A stretch of DNA of 64,000 nucleotides from Taenia hydatigena (taxonomy: Eukaryota > Platyhelminthes > Cestoda > Cyclophyllidea > Taeniidae), in the NCBI GenBank assembly GCA_036345935.2, contig JADWOT020000009.1, positions 13,433,625 through 13,497,624 of the forward strand, written 5' to 3'. A program made the translations under genes and the position numbers. Below the pieces are notes generated by a model. The model made no database searches. It worked only from the letters and a program-made list of their open reading frames with translations, and was not told the DNA's origin. Of the stretch, positions 1 to 12,826 are shown piece by piece (position 1 is the first letter of the stretch; each line of letters starts with the position of its first letter).

Positions 1-552
1 CTGGTCTTCATGGCCTGGAGTTTCGCGGCGATGGACGGGGGAAAGACACCGGCTTTGAATTGGACAGCCACCAATCTTTTCACCTTGTTAGGTGGGCAGC
101 CTCTGAAAGCCCGTTCAGCGAGGATTTGCAGTGCTCTTGCGTAGTCCTCGTCGTTTTCGTCCGCTTTTTGGTCACTGAGAAAGTCCTCCCTGCGGGAGAG
201 CGTGCAGGATCAGCGGAATCCTCTGCCGCTGAGGGTACAAGTGGATGTTAAACGTAACGGTTTTCATTCGACCCTAGAAATTCATTCCTTCCTTGAAATG
301 GGAAAGGTTCGCCAACGCTGCCACCAGTGTATAGGGATCCTCCTCTCTCTTCCAGTCGCCCTTGTTAGTAGAATTCGGAGTACGTTATAGCATTTATTTT
401 GTAAGGAGGAAAGTATACGGCGAGGCAATATAGGGAATTCAGGCCGGGAAAGGGTCACGCTCCTGCAAGTCTCCACGCCGCTTCGCCACGGGGTTCGAAT
501 TGTTCTCCAGCCTCTGGCCTACAAAGCACATTTAAAGAATATGAGTGTTACA
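1..552 (-). mobile_element. Decayed gypsy LTR-retrotransposon fragment (5' part)
   Basis: Read on the minus strand, this matches the 5' end of the gypsy element at 40,458-44,860. A degenerate LTR spans about 328-552, and bases 1-327 match the start of its gag-like region (about 40,686-41,130). Many substitutions and small indels have destroyed the reading frame, so this copy is much older than the 40-kb one. The window edge cuts it, so I cannot say whether the rest exists. It abuts the outer end of palindrome A. Confidence 0.8.
328..552 (-). repeat. Degenerate LTR of the decayed gypsy copy
   Basis: On the minus strand this aligns over its length with the 228-bp LTR at 40,458-40,685. It starts near the TGTAA-type end at 552 and ends near a TGTATAG stretch at 328 (the reverse complement of the intact CTACA end). 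Divergence is clear by eye, including lost and changed bases in the part that encodes the first Gag codons in the intact copy. Confidence 0.75.
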
Positions 553-3500
553 GATATGCTGTTTGTAGTGTCTTGAGTCTCTCTCTTTTATGTACTTATA
601 AGAAGTGTCAGCGACTAAGTACACTTCAGCACTCACGCTTCAACTTCGCCTATTCGGTGTCCCACGTCTGTCACAAAGCGCTAGCATAGCCATCGTAGCT
701 GCATCGAATTGCTGACCTCGTAAACATGGAGTCGAACTAGCCTTAGGGCAATACAGCCATTACAATGCTTCCTCACAAAGGCAGTGGAGCTCCCTTATAG
801 CATAGGTACAGACGGCAGACATTCGCTGTAACTTTACCACTGCACTGTTGTTTTGTAGAAAAGCTAGATTCGTTGCTAAATGTAAGTCCTCTGCTCTATC
901 GCTACTCATCACGCACATCCACACTTTCAATTTTCTTTGTGGAATATTGCAGCCGACACAGTAATTGGCTTGTGGTACACAGCAAGGAATATTAGTGGGA
1001 GCAAACACAGGTATAAAGCTCAATACTTACCTCAGGGAAGGAAGAATTTGAAAACCGTGATTGTGGCGAAGAAGAGCGAAGGGGTAGAGGAGGTGTCACT
1101 CGGTCAAACGGTGTCGCTTGCAGTGGTTAAAGACGCCTCAGTAAATCTGTCCAGCACTTAATTTAACGTTTGATCCTGTCTTGCACCATGGAAAGCAACC
1201 CACAGTGCACCTCGATACACATCGTGGGATGGCATACCGGGTGATCAAATGCTCAATTGTTAGGAGAGTCGACTAGATATGTGTGAATTGTAGGTGTCTA
1301 AACTATGCATACCGATAAAGCTGCCTCGCATTAACTGGAAAATACATTCGCAATCGTTTTCGGACAGTTACTTGACGGGCCATAGAGCTGGATTAATTGA
1401 AACACCACGCAAGGAAGGTGTTGTGCTCGCACGGTAGCAGTGCGCACCTCAGTGTGTGTAGGGATGCGTGTGATGGACCAAGTAATTTGTCTACAAAATG
1501 GTTATCATCCACCGCAATGCAAGGATGATGAGAGAGACAAAGCGAAGCGATATGGCGTATAATCCCTTAGCCGCGTTTGACTCTTGCAAAATGCGCTCGT
1601 TGTGTTATTGTCGTTGGACTCTTATGTGATAAGCTTAAATGTTAGGGTGCGAGGCCTGACAATCGTCTTTCTCTCCGCTAAGCTGAGCTTTGGAAGGGCG
1701 AAATTGGGGCAGGGTCTTAGCCATATAACAGATGACCACCCTGCCCATTAACCATGTCATCCGCTGACCCAACTTTGACCATTAATTAAAGTCACGGCTT
1801 AACTGATGGCAGTTACTTTGAATTTAAAAAGAACTTCTCATTTTGACTAGAATACGTCAACTCTAAGTGGTGGTGGTGGTGGTGGTGGTGGAAATGAATG
1901 TTGCATGGCATTACTTGAGTGAGTAATTGGGAGAGGGATGGAGTAAATGAAGTAGTGAGGAAGTAGGATGGAATGATGGGGTGTTTGAGGAGAAAGAAAT
2001 AAGTAAGGAATAATGTTTGAGAAATAGAGGTGACGTAGAGAAGGGAGCCTACTAGCTTCCCCTATAAGTAGTTGTGATAGTAGTGTTGGAATATCTAATG
2101 GGCGTGTAGGTATTGGGTGGGCTGGAAGAAGAGAAGGTGCCGAAAATTGGAGGGAACGAAGAAGCCTGGTAGAAGGAAGTGTGTAAGTAAAGAGAAAAGG
2201 GGTGCGAAATGGAAAGGGGAAGGAGCAATGAGAGAGGACTGGTGGAACTGAGCACAGAATGCACGAATAGAGGATACGCGGACACTCAAAATTGTGCATC
2301 AAATATGCTTTTATTAGTGCGCACCAATCCGCAAATGACTCATGATTATAAGAATATGGGGGGCTATCAAGCCTTCCGTGACCGTCAACAGTTCCAATTT
2401 TGCTCACTTTCCTTTCCACCCAACTGCTATAATAGTATCGTAGTTAGAGACGTTCGGTTTTAAAATGTGCACATACACTGCACAAACACGTCTATCTACA
2501 AGCTCAAGGGGTAAAGTGACAAGCAATTAAGCCTTGATGATGAAGCGTTCGACACCGGATGCAGAAGGATCTGATTAGGTGCATCCAAGTTTTCCTCCGT
2601 GATTCTGCGTTGTTCTTGGAAGGGAAGCCCAAAATTGTGATGATAGCGTCGATGCCGATGGCGAATTAGCCGTTTTGAGCTCTGCTTCTTCCTACTTCGA
2701 CGCTGGCGTCTCAACAAACCTTCATCCTTCTCTTCCTCATTTCCCACATTCCTTTTTCCCCGGACCATCACAGTGAAGTGAACTATCATTGTTTCTTGGA
2801 GATGCGTAGTAAATAATAAAATGCATTTGACAAAAGTTCAAGCGACAAACCTGTTGTACAGTCAGGGAATGCCACAATAGTCAGACTGATTTTGCCTAGC
2901 TGTNNNNNNNNNNNNNNNNNNNNNNNNNNNNNNNNNNNNNNNNNNNNNNNNNNNNNNNNNNNNNNNNNNNNNNNNNNNNNNNNNNNNNNNNNNNNNNNNN
3001 NNNNNNNNNNNNNNNNNNNNNNNNNNNNNNNNNNNNNNNNNNNNNNNNNNNNNNNNNNNNNNNNNNNNNNNNNNNNNNNNNNNNNNNNNNNNNNNNNNNN
3101 NNNNNNNNNNNNNNNNNNNNNNNNNNNNNNNNNNNNNNNNNNNNNNNNNNNNNNNNNNNNNNNNNNNNNNNNNNNNNNNNNNNNNNNNNNNNNNNNNNNN
3201 NNNNNNNNNNNNNNNNNNNNNNNNNNNNNNNNNNNNNNNNNNNNNNNNNNNNNNNNNNNNNNNNNNNNNNNNNNNNNNNNNNNNNNNNNNNNNNNNNNNN
3301 NNNNNNNNNNNNNNNNNNNNNNNNNNNNNNNNNNNNNNNNNNNNNNNNNNNNNNNNNNNNNNNNNNNNNNNNNNNNNNNNNNNNNNNNNNNNNNNNNNNN
3401 NNNNNNNNNNNNNNNNNNNNNNNNNNNNNNNNNNNNNNNNNNNNNNNNNNNNNNNNNNNNNNNNNNNNNNNNNNNNNNNNNNNNNNNNNNNNNNNNNNNN

Positions 3501-6500
3501 NNNNNNNNNNNNNNNNNNNNNNNNNNNNNNNNNNNNNNNNNNNNNNNNNNNNNNNNNNNNNNNNNNNNNNNNNNNNNNNNNNNNNNNNNNNNNNNNNNNN
3601 NNNNNNNNNNNNNNNNNNNNNNNNNNNNNNNNNNNNNNNNNNNNNNNNNNNNNNNNNNNNNNNNNNNNNNNNNNNNNNNNNNNNNNNNNNNNNNNNNNNN
3701 NNNNNNNNNNNNNNNNNNNNNNNNNNNNNNNNNNNNNNNNNNNNNNNNNNNNNNNNNNNNNNNNNNNNNNNNNNNNNNNNNNNNNNNNNNNNNNNNNNNN
3801 NNNNNNNNNNNNNNNNNNNNNNNNNNNNNNNNNNNNNNNNNNNNNNNNNNNNNNNNNNNNNNNNNNNNNNNNNNTCTGCAGCTTCGGTGGCTAGATTGCG
3901 GTATAGCCGATAGACAGACAGGCGGAGACGTTGCAGCTGGTGTGTGAACGCTACAACGGCCCTGTATAGGGCCCCTTCCAACACCACATTGCAGATTGCA
4001 TTAATGTCGTCCTGTTCTATTCACAAGGCAACTGAGGCGGTGTAGGCAGACCGTGTTGGGTAGCTGAGGCAGAGTTGGGAGTAAACTAGCAGGGCTTGGC
4101 TGTGCGTGTTGGAGATACGTAGGTGGGTCGCTGTAATGAAGCCTTTTGACTCACTGCAGCCGTTTCTCCTTTGTCTTTGCTTGTTCGGCTTTCGGCTGTT
4201 CGTTCAACAGCCACAACGGACGTAGAGTAGGGATGGAGGTATGGCAATGGGCGACTGGATGATGAATGTGCGTATTGGGGGATGGCTGTTGATGCGTGGA
4301 GGGAGCATTGCATCTGAGGTCGGTAGTGGCGTGTGTTTCACCACCAATCTCGTTGTTGATGGTGACCGTTGGGTTGGTGAGGTGTCTCTGCTTCCCCACA
4401 CTTTGTTGGCTTATGCTAGGCTAAGCTAAAGTGAAATAGCCTAGGCGGCTGCACTAGATTACTCTATTCCACTTTACACTGCAGAATTCATTTAACATCT
4501 GCGCTGGCCATTATTGCTCGAAAACCTGAGCGCTTTGGCGGTCGGACATTCAAACCAGCACGTTCCGCGTAGATGCCACGATGCAGCGGGTGGTGCACAC
4601 CACCAATAGGACCTAACCATTGTTAGTGTTGGATGTATGCGATGGAATATCTAACTGGTCTCTACGTGGAACTGTGCATCCATAGGCACCCACTGTCGAG
4701 GTTTCCAAGCTGCGGCTTTCACGTCTGGCTTTGGTAGTGGTCTCAGTGTAATCAATGGTGTGATACATTTAAACTGCATTCGCAGCAACGTTTTGCATTT
4801 CAACTTAGATGCAGGGCGAATCACAGTGGAAGGAGGCGCGTTTGGCTAAATAGCATCCCACATTTTATTGTTAATTGCCTGGCTAATCTCCTGGTCAGGA
4901 AAGACACCACAGATCCCACCCGAATTACCATGTCACGAAATTGGTGTCGATTAAATGCGACTGCTTTGCGAACCCTCGTAATAGCGCTTTGGGGTATGGG
5001 AAGTCAAGGTATAAATGCATATTGACCCATTCTGAGCAACTGATTGAGACAATTAAATGAACTTGGAATCATGCTCCGTTAGTCCAAGTTTCCCTTCACC
5101 ACGTTATAAGGCCTGCTTGCGTGGAGAGCTACATGCATGGACCCGTAACCAGGACGCAACGGTGATCAAGAGTTGTCTCTTTAGAGCCGATTGTTTTGCT
5201 CAGACTTTTCCAAATTTAAAGCAATGCAATGCAATGCAATCTTCCTTGTTTTCGTTACTGATTACCTCCAACTGCATTGAAGAACGTGTCAACAAGCAGC
5301 GCTAAGTGTTTATCCACTCGAAAGATTGATGCATAGGTGCTTTTGGACGAATTGTGAACCACTGCAGCGTCACAGCATAAGGATGAAATACAACAAAGTA
5401 GTCACGATAGCCTGTGACTGCCATGTGACAATTGCGCGATGCTCTTCTCCAGTATAGTTGCGAAGACACCAAAAGGGAATTAACTTTCAATTAATAGGTG
5501 GAAGGAACGAGTGACCTGTAACTTGGGTAATACGATCATCCTGCCAACATTCTTTCACGTCGACGTGTGGCTTATTGGAATGAACGATTGTTCACATTTT
5601 CGCAGTTCATGACAGGGTTATTTACAGCGTGACTGCTTGAAACAATGTGGGACTCCACCAGTTCTACGCCATTCATTTGAAGGGCAATGCGTTAGACATA
5701 AGAGGGTCAACTAGTTGACAAATACAGGCCTTTGTTTTTATGCAAGGGACACTGCACGCTTGTGCGACGATTATTCACGTAATGACTGATGCTGGAGCAC
5801 GTTGGTGGATATCGGCGAGAAAGTAGGCAACAGTGTCGAATGCGTTGCTGTAGTGAGTTTTCACTCCACATAGGAGATTTTGACGACACGACGAAAACCA
5901 ATGAGTTGACATCATGGTGTGGATAATTTAATCCCTCCCACAAGGACTGATCCACTTGCACGCCGACACCTCTTTCGCGTAATCATTCTCTGCCAGCACC
6001 CCTCCATACTGGTGCCTTCTCGTCTCATCTACTTACTTCTGCACAGTTTTTTCAACAGTTAGCCCCCGCATTTCGTTCGTTTCGCGTCCTTCATCACGCT
6101 TTTTTATTTAACACCTACATCACTTCCGACAGCATGCATTATCAACGATTTCGACGCAAAGCAAAGTCATCAGGTTTGCTTGCATCCCCCACCGGTGAGA
6201 CAATCAAACGTGGGTGGTGCGCACAATGTGATGTTGAAGTCGGCCCTGAACAGAGTCGCTGCAGCTTCCACACAGCATCTGCCGCGATCTCCTCATCAAT
6301 GCACGCATCAGCTTAGAAGCAACCAAACTACTGAAGCCAGAGTGGATACGACCTTGGCGCATGATGGTATAGGTTTGGCCCGTGGCGCTTTCTGTGTCAA
6401 CATATCACGGAATAGCAGGTGACCTTGCCCAGAGAGAACCTTAAGCGCCAAACGAAACGTCTAGTGATTAGGCTCACAGATGTTGTGGTTAAGCTTCATG

Positions 6501-7272
6501 GCACCCTTCATGCTGACTTGCAGCCCATTTCCGTGAGACGTGGTGCCTCTATACTCAAGAGCCCTTCCTTTCTTACCACGGCCAAACAATGCTCATTTGT
6601 AAAAGTGCTCTACTATCAGGCTTCTCTTCATTCTTTGCATCCAAGTACTTTTGCAGCTGTATAGTCATCGTCGCAAAGACAATTCTACTCAGTTGCTTGT
6701 AACTTACATGGTCCTGAGCTAAGTATACATTTATATCTTCCCTTATTTGGTTCCTTTCACTCCATTCCTTCTCAAAATTCAGCTCATTGTACCCTTCCAA
6801 ATGCACAGCCACTGTCGTTTGCTTCCATCAGAGGATTCGAAGCACAGCTTCCCTCCTCTTCCGCTGATGCTCAATGCTTTCCTCAGGCATCGAATAAGAG
6901 AGCCTACCGAGAACATAACTTTGCCCACTACATCCAAGTCTTCTGCAGTGAGTCGTTGATTCATTTTCCTACTTACACCCCTATCATATGCGCGTGCCCT
7001 CACAGTGCTTTTGCAAACGCGAAACCATCAGCTTACATACTGCATTACAACTGCTTGCTAGGCGTTACCCGTTGCGCTGCAGTAAGCAAAAGAAACGGTA
7101 GTTTGAGTAAGTTAGACTTAGCTACACTACACTGCCACTTCGTTTGCCAATTCAACTTGACTAGAAGGCTTTGAGCACAAATTAGCCTTTCTCATGTTGT
7201 CTCAGATACATTTAAAAACAGGATGCACACAGAGGACCACTCGGCTAGCTCAGCCTCATTGTCGCAAATGTC
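553..7272. other. Left arm outer part: repeats, no assignable gene
   Basis: No gene is supported here. About 1,555-1,858 is an R4 repeat copy on the minus strand. About 1,860-2,900 is an R2 repeat copy on the minus strand and includes a GTG microsatellite at 1,868-1,891. The gap is at 2,904-3,874. From 3,875 to 7,272 the sequence mirrors 16,080-19,478 in the right arm. Short reading frames at 6,573-7,003 (minus) are kept in both arms, but I recognise no protein in them. Confidence 0.6.
2904..3874. other. Assembly gap (971 N)
   Basis: An unbroken run of N. The sequence just left of it belongs to repeat family R2, and the sequence just right matches the right arm near 19,478. The right-arm counterpart (about 19,480-20,930) holds different repeat material, so the true gap content cannot be filled in from the other arm. 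Confidence 0.99.
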
Positions 7273-10200
7273 TCATTCACCATTCTTCTTCGCTGGCAGT
7301 GGGAAGTGCTGTTGATATGAAGGACGGGCTCTCTTCCACCATAACGTTGGTTCTGCCACTTCAATCGGCCCGGCACCATCCGCAGTCTGCAAAGGGACAT
7401 TTACAGTGGCATGTTTAGCAAAGCACTACCTTATGACTCAACTCAAAGCGCATTACAGTGCCATCTACAACATGAATCGACTGTCATTCATGCTTACCTC
7501 AAGGAACGGTCTCAGAGATTGAGGTCGGTGGGGAAGTGTGCGTCCAAACACAGAGGGTCCCCAGTTAATTCGCGCCTGTTTAGGTGATGCAACGCAGAAG
7601 TCGTTCGAAGCGGGCGCTTGCTCAACAGCCGAGCGTGGCGCAGTGATATATGAGGGCACCACATTGATGGTTGACGTTGCCGCAGTCACTGATCCCACTA
7701 CGGCTATATCGGCATCAATTTCCTGTAGAAAACAGCGAAAGCTGACGATGGAGCACTGCTAATTGAGCACTTGCATAGGGCACACAATGAAGATTACCTG
7801 CTCCACATGACTGCCACTTCTAGCACTGAGAACAACTTCGTGAAATTGCCACACGTATTTGTGCAGCAGCGGTGGTACCCGAGGATTGCAGCACGCGTAC
7901 ATCCCACTTCTCTCCCTACACACAACGCACATGAATGCTTGTGCTACTAACTACGAACAGTAGAACCTCAGAGTAAATCATGCAAAGAGACTTACGTGGG
8001 CAGCAGTGCAGCTATTTGATGTAGTATGCGATTGGGAAGGACGAAGCTAAAAACGAAGGGAAAGATAAAGATTTAGTAGATTCAGTCTTCTATCATCTAG
8101 TCTTAACAATGCTCTCCCACCCTGACGACTTGTATTCAACACCTTCGACGACTTTAAACGCACTACTCCAAACATCCGGCAAACCATCGCCTCTGATTCA
8201 ATGTAACCTTCCTCCCTATGGATTGTCTACACATGGTGACGCGAGTTGACACAGCCAGCCCGAAAGTGGGGTTGTATGCACTCTTCACAGATATGCTGAC
8301 TGAGTAGAAGTGAATGAGCACTTGCATTCACATCACCAAGTAGGAAGTTTTAAGAGCAGTTAGCCGTCGCATGTCGATCTGTCATTCCGCCTCTTTACAC
8401 GCATGATGAAGTGGAACGAAACAACCAACTAAGCACACCTACCCCATAATGGCGCTAAAACGACAATTTGTTGAGAAGGCACAGCGTTTAAGCCGCTCCT
8501 ACATCCTCCATCCCAAAACACCCTACCTAGCACAAGAGCCAAACCATGTCAATCACGGTAATAATAGCACCTTTCAAGTGCCCAATGTTCACTCAGCGAC
8601 CGTTATGCTATTATTTTGAAGTGCTGCAATGCCTGTGAGTGGCCACAAAGAGGCATGATAAGGAGGGAATGGGGAGCATACCCGTGACTTTCGTCCTCAT
8701 TTCGTGCAATGGTGTCTCGCAATATGCACAGATACTTGAGAGCGTAGAGCTGACGCTTGTCCAGAGACTCCCTCACCACCGCATGCGATTTCGACAGATA
8801 CTCCAATGCGTTAAACTGCGGTTTCTTGTAAATCTAATGTGAGGAAACAACAAGAAGGAGAGCAGTCAAAGGAAATGGAGGGTGCCGAATAGGTAGAGCA
8901 CAAGAGTGATACGTACACGGAGACAAAGCTGCTGACTGCGTTGTAGAACCTCAGTGAGGAGACCTTGATCAGCTAACATGCCGCGAAGCACCTCAGTCAC
9001 GTAGAGCAGATAGTGTGTATCTGAGCGAGCATAGTCCATCATCTCCTTGGGGAGAGGTCTAAGCGTAGAAAATGCCCACAATAGCCCCAAGAAGTGGCAT
9101 TGCCTATTACAACATCATAGCAGACTAGGCAATTTATTACGCAACATAAGCTGACCCTTGCCTCCACTACGAGTGCCTCCCATCATGCCGTCCAAACGTG
9201 TAATACTTTAGTCCTTATGCATCACAGACATAGAAGCATTCATGATAGGCTCCTGGGCCTGGGCCATGCAACATCCCACAGCGTCAGCTGAGACACTTGC
9301 ATTAACTACCAGATGACTACCTCAGCACCAAGGATAAGGGAAATAGTGGGGGGAGTATATCATGAAAGACTAGCACAATACAGCACGTCCCCAAGTACTG
9401 AATAAGCCAATAAGTGAGAGTAAGTAATTGTGGCTTGCGAAGTCTTCACTTCCCCAATGGGATATTCTGCAGCCGCAGCCACAGCAGCCGTAGCCGCAGC
9501 AGCAGCAGCAGCAGCTACACGCACCTCACGGTGGCGTTCACTATGAACTCACCTTATTCTCCAATCGGCCAACTGGAGTGCTTTGTTAGGAAGAAAGCCA
9601 ACAAAGCACTGCAGTAGGTAAGCAAGGGAAAATCGCGAAAAACGCAGTGCCCGAGCTGCCTGTCCGGTGTCGAAGAGATTTACCATGTACACACCGAAGT
9701 CTCGTTGCAGCCACATGAGGTCCAAATCGGAGCCGTGAAGTACCTTCACAAGCCTCGGATCAGTGAACACATAGTTCAACTGGTCGAGGTGGTCATGAAG
9801 AGCAAGGGCATCAACAATGTAATCCTTGGTACGCGTAGACAGCTGGATGAGGCATGTCATGCCCAGGAATGTGCGGTAACTGTGGTGCTGTTATCGAAAG
9901 AGGCAACAATTACAAGGCTTCTAGCCTAAAGGTACATGGAGCAAAAGCATGCTGCATTACGACGCTACTTACTTCTAGATCAACAGCGATTTCTGCCGCT
10001 GTACTCAATTCCGCCAACATATTACTTAGGCCGTCCACGGTCTCGATGATATCCAGTGGTGTTTCCTCCAGAGAAAGTGGCCTTGCATTCGGTGTGGTGC
10101 TGTCATATTCGTACTGCCCTAAGCTCCTTCCGTACGCCTCCAGCTCTGATAGATAGGGGTGCATGTAATCACCAGTTTGGGGATCTGCTTCAAAAGTGCA

Positions 10201-10526
10201 ATCTAAAAGAACAACGCGCATTAGATAGGAAGCCTCAAAACTCCAAGTTATCTGTTTGAAACGAGGCGAGATAAACACCTTGCAAGTGGACGATTGCATT
10301 TGGTTTTGAATTCAAAGTTGGCACGAACGGTGAGTAACTGTTGTCCGGTCGACGAGCGAAGAAATCTTGTGGCCGGACAGGAATAGAGTTGGTGGGCAAT
10401 CCAGCTTTGGTATCAATAGGGATCGCAGTCTATCATCAACAAAATCACAACGTTTATTCATCTTACAGGAAGGAGACATCGTGAAGCGCCTGCTGCATCG
10501 TCTTCACCACAACCGTTCTCATGCAT
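7273..10526 (-). CDS. EXOSC10: EXOSC10/Rrp6-like 3'-5' exoribonuclease, left copy
   Basis: Ten exons on the minus strand, in order: 10526-10467, 10429-10279, 10202-9973, 9887-9553, 9058-8917, 8833-8682, 8046-7996, 7915-7798, 7722-7498, 7386-7273. They join in frame to 525 codons, ending at a TGA. All borders are GT..AG. The protein is the nuclear exosome RNase that trims rRNA and other RNA 3' ends. Exonuclease motif I is VDLE, motif II is in HGSDLDLMWLQ, and motif III is YARSDTHY; an HRDC domain follows. It is much shorter than animal EXOSC10 (about 885 residues) because the N-terminal PMC2NT region and a long C-terminal tail are absent. It differs from the right copy by a few residues: for instance it keeps the proline in CCNPRVPP where the right copy has alanine, and it has VYMVN where the right copy has AYMVN. 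The frame is intact, so I do not call it a pseudogene, but expression is unproven. Confidence 0.85.
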
Positions 10527-10565
10527 CTCGATGACAGTACTGGGACAGCGCGAGTGAGCATCACG

Positions 10566-10573
10566 TATATATA
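10566..10573 (-). promoter_or_regulatory. TATA box, left EXOSC10-like copy
   Basis: TATATATA lies about 40 bases upstream of the proposed ATG at 10,526. This suits a core promoter with a very short 5' leader. It is the exact mirror of the TATA box at 12,780-12,787. Confidence 0.45.
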
Positions 10574-10697
10574 GACGGGGCGCTAGCCTCCAGCCAATGA
10601 AAACAAAGCTGCCTTCAAAATGATCATGAAGTGAATTGCTATCGAGGAGGGTTCGACTGCCAAAGTGAGTGATGTAAGGTGAACAGAAATCAGAAAA

Positions 10698-12654
10698 GCA
10701 CGAGGATACATAATGAATCAGCTTATACATGCCCTGATTCCAGGCGTAGAAAGAAACTTCGCTGTGCATGCAATGAATGATCGTGCTTTGCGATAATATG
10801 TTTCTCTCCTGTCATTTTGCCTTTTGAAACGGTTAACAATGCTCGCTAGAAATGTTGTGGTGACATTTCCTAAAGGATGCGCGATGATAGGACAACAGCA
10901 ACAATTCAGTCCTAATAGGAGGAAGTTGTGGAGCAGGGGCGCATTAGGATGAGCAAATCCTTGATGCGTGATTGTGCACGGTAAAACTGGCAAGTTGAGG
11001 CCGACTCGAATGGACATCATTCAAATGTCATGAATGGGAAATGAATAAGACCGCTTCATATCAAAAGCAACCATACCTTGCGTTTCTAAAGCCGTTTACA
11101 GAGGTCACGACAGGAAGGCAATGACAAATTTGGATTTAAGTAACAGCAAAACTGGTTGAGTGTAGCTGCAGGCAATGCGGAGACTCGAAGAGCAGCCACA
11201 CAGGACATCAGCTGCATGATGCGCCCCGCTACGATAGACGCCTCTCGAGATGTAGCCAAGGCATGGCACATTAATTGCATAGAGCTGGATCGAGTTTGTT
11301 GCATGGATGAGGTCTACTCATGCTGTCATGCTGTGTGGAGCTAGAGTGAGACCTGCTCAGTTGTTGGCAAGACAAGAGTAGTCCTCGCATTGCAGACCAG
11401 AGACGAGCGATCGTCCTTTTCTCAGCTGTCCAAGTGAAAACCGATCACGCATATCGAAACTCAGCACGATTTGTGCAAGGCAGGTATGATTCCATCACCA
11501 TCATCATCATCACCATCACCATCACCACCACCATCGTCATTGTTGTCGTCGTCTAACGCAATTAAATAGGGCAAAGTGAGTAACTCGAACGACCTACTTC
11601 GATGTGGTTAGATGTGTGAGCACAACTGAACGGTCGCATTCCAGAACGGTCGACACAGAAGGCTCACCAACTTCACCCATCACAAATGGTCATGAATGGC
11701 TATGCTCCGCTTAGTGTTGCCGCAGCAGGCTACGTCTCTTTCACTCCCCCATTAGGTCATAGTATGCGTGAACCAAGGGTGGGAAATCTCGCACCAACTG
11801 AATGCCGCGCGACATTACTGTTGCTATGGTGGTGGTGACTTGGGAACGAACCACGACACGACAGCCACCCTCGACATCGAATATCACAGCCGAGCGCCTT
11901 TGAAACGTTTGCATCTATCAGTCAGAGGACTAACTGCTGAGCGAATGCGAGATTGAACCCAAGGTATTAGGTGAATCTGAAACGGCGTTGGTTGGAGAGA
12001 CGGAGTGGGGTGGAGAGAGAGGTATTATTTCACGCCTTCGTTGTGCTTTAGAGATTTCGGGGGTAGACAAATAGTGTTGGTGACTAACATCCACATACAA
12101 CTGTGTGACAAGTTCTACTGCTTATGCCACCCTCACGGCTTGAAAGCCATTGGAAGTGTGAGAGCTCCAGTTTGACATTAACTACACCATGCACACTGTG
12201 CGTACCATTGACTGCAACTCGTTGAAGACCTCTAGCAAATACAAGTCTAATGCATCAGCGCTATGCCTTCAATCTGTTATTCGAGTGGCTGAACTTCAGT
12301 GCTGCCTATGACGGAGGGCGGAGATATGCCCTTCTACTTGCCAAAGCGATGTGTACCCCACTCAAGCATAACATCTTGTTCGTTTGTCTCCAAGATGGAC
12401 GCCAGAGGCTGAACGGTAGCTTCCTTTACTCAATACAACTTTGTCGAGGAGTCTGGACCCAGCACAGGACATTCCTGTTGGCAATTTGCCCTAATTCAGC
12501 TTTATGACAAACACTGAACATTAATGACTCATCGGAGGAACATTTACGTTGAGCTGAACATTGGTGGTGTTGGTGAATTTGGGCAATTAGAATGGCCAGC
12601 GAAGTACCCTGAAAGTTCATTTTCCTTGCGACTAGTGTTTTCACTAAGGCAATG
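10698..12654. other. Spacer between the arms of palindrome A
   Basis: About 2 kb of sequence that is not mirrored. It has a CAT/CAC-type trinucleotide tract at about 11,492-11,540. Short open frames such as 12,250-12,507 (plus) and 12,426-12,674 (minus) have no recognisable family and no clear splice signals. I looked for the missing PMC2NT exons of EXOSC10 on both strands and did not find them. As it sits between two outward-facing TATA boxes, it may act as a shared upstream region. Confidence 0.6.
11492..11540. repeat. CAT/CAC trinucleotide tract
   Basis: Runs of CAT and CAC triplets (coding for histidine in one frame) lie near the symmetry centre of palindrome A (about 11,676). There is no mirror copy. 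Confidence 0.85.
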
Positions 12655-12779
12655 ATTTCCTGATTTCTGTTCACCTTACATCACTCACTTTGGCAGTCGA
12701 ACCCTCCTCGATAGCAATTTGCTTCATGATCATTTTGAAGGCAGCTTTGTTTTCATTGGCTGGAGGCTAGTGCCCCGTC

Positions 12780-12787
12780 TATATATA
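12780..12787 (+). promoter_or_regulatory. TATA box, right EXOSC10-like copy
   Basis: TATATATA starts 47 bases before the proposed ATG at 12,827. It is mirrored exactly in the left arm. No other promoter element is evident. Confidence 0.45.
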
Positions 12788-12826
12788 CGTGATGCTCACT
12801 CGCGCTGTCCCAGTACTGTCATCGAG

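Larger units (their letters stand above)
585..10697 (+). repeat. Left arm of palindrome A
   Basis: This arm is the reverse complement of about 12,655-23,118. In the inner half the coordinates of matching bases sum to 23,352-23,353, which shows almost no net indel between about 4.1 kb and 10.5 kb. Further out the right arm is about 345 bp longer. The arms differ by scattered substitutions and by independent small indels in introns, so this is not one read folded back on itself. The outer limit is near 585-600, next to the gypsy fragment. The inner limit is near 10,697. Confidence 0.9.

Noticed and set aside
1847..2419. 190-codon minus-strand frame rich in S, P, L and F
   Set aside because: It lies in repeat R2, uses simple repeats, and is not preserved in the other R2 copies.
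2892..3987. Long open frames of 351 and 363 codons on both strands
   Set aside because: They are open only because they cross the run of N; there is no real sequence in them.
9705..10259. Several frames on the plus strand across the left EXOSC10-like gene
   Set aside because: They are antisense shadows of exons 2 to 4; the minus-strand reading has the conserved motifs and splice sites.
11492..11540. CRISPR-like short regular repeats
   Set aside because: They are plain trinucleotide runs without spacers, in a eukaryotic genome.
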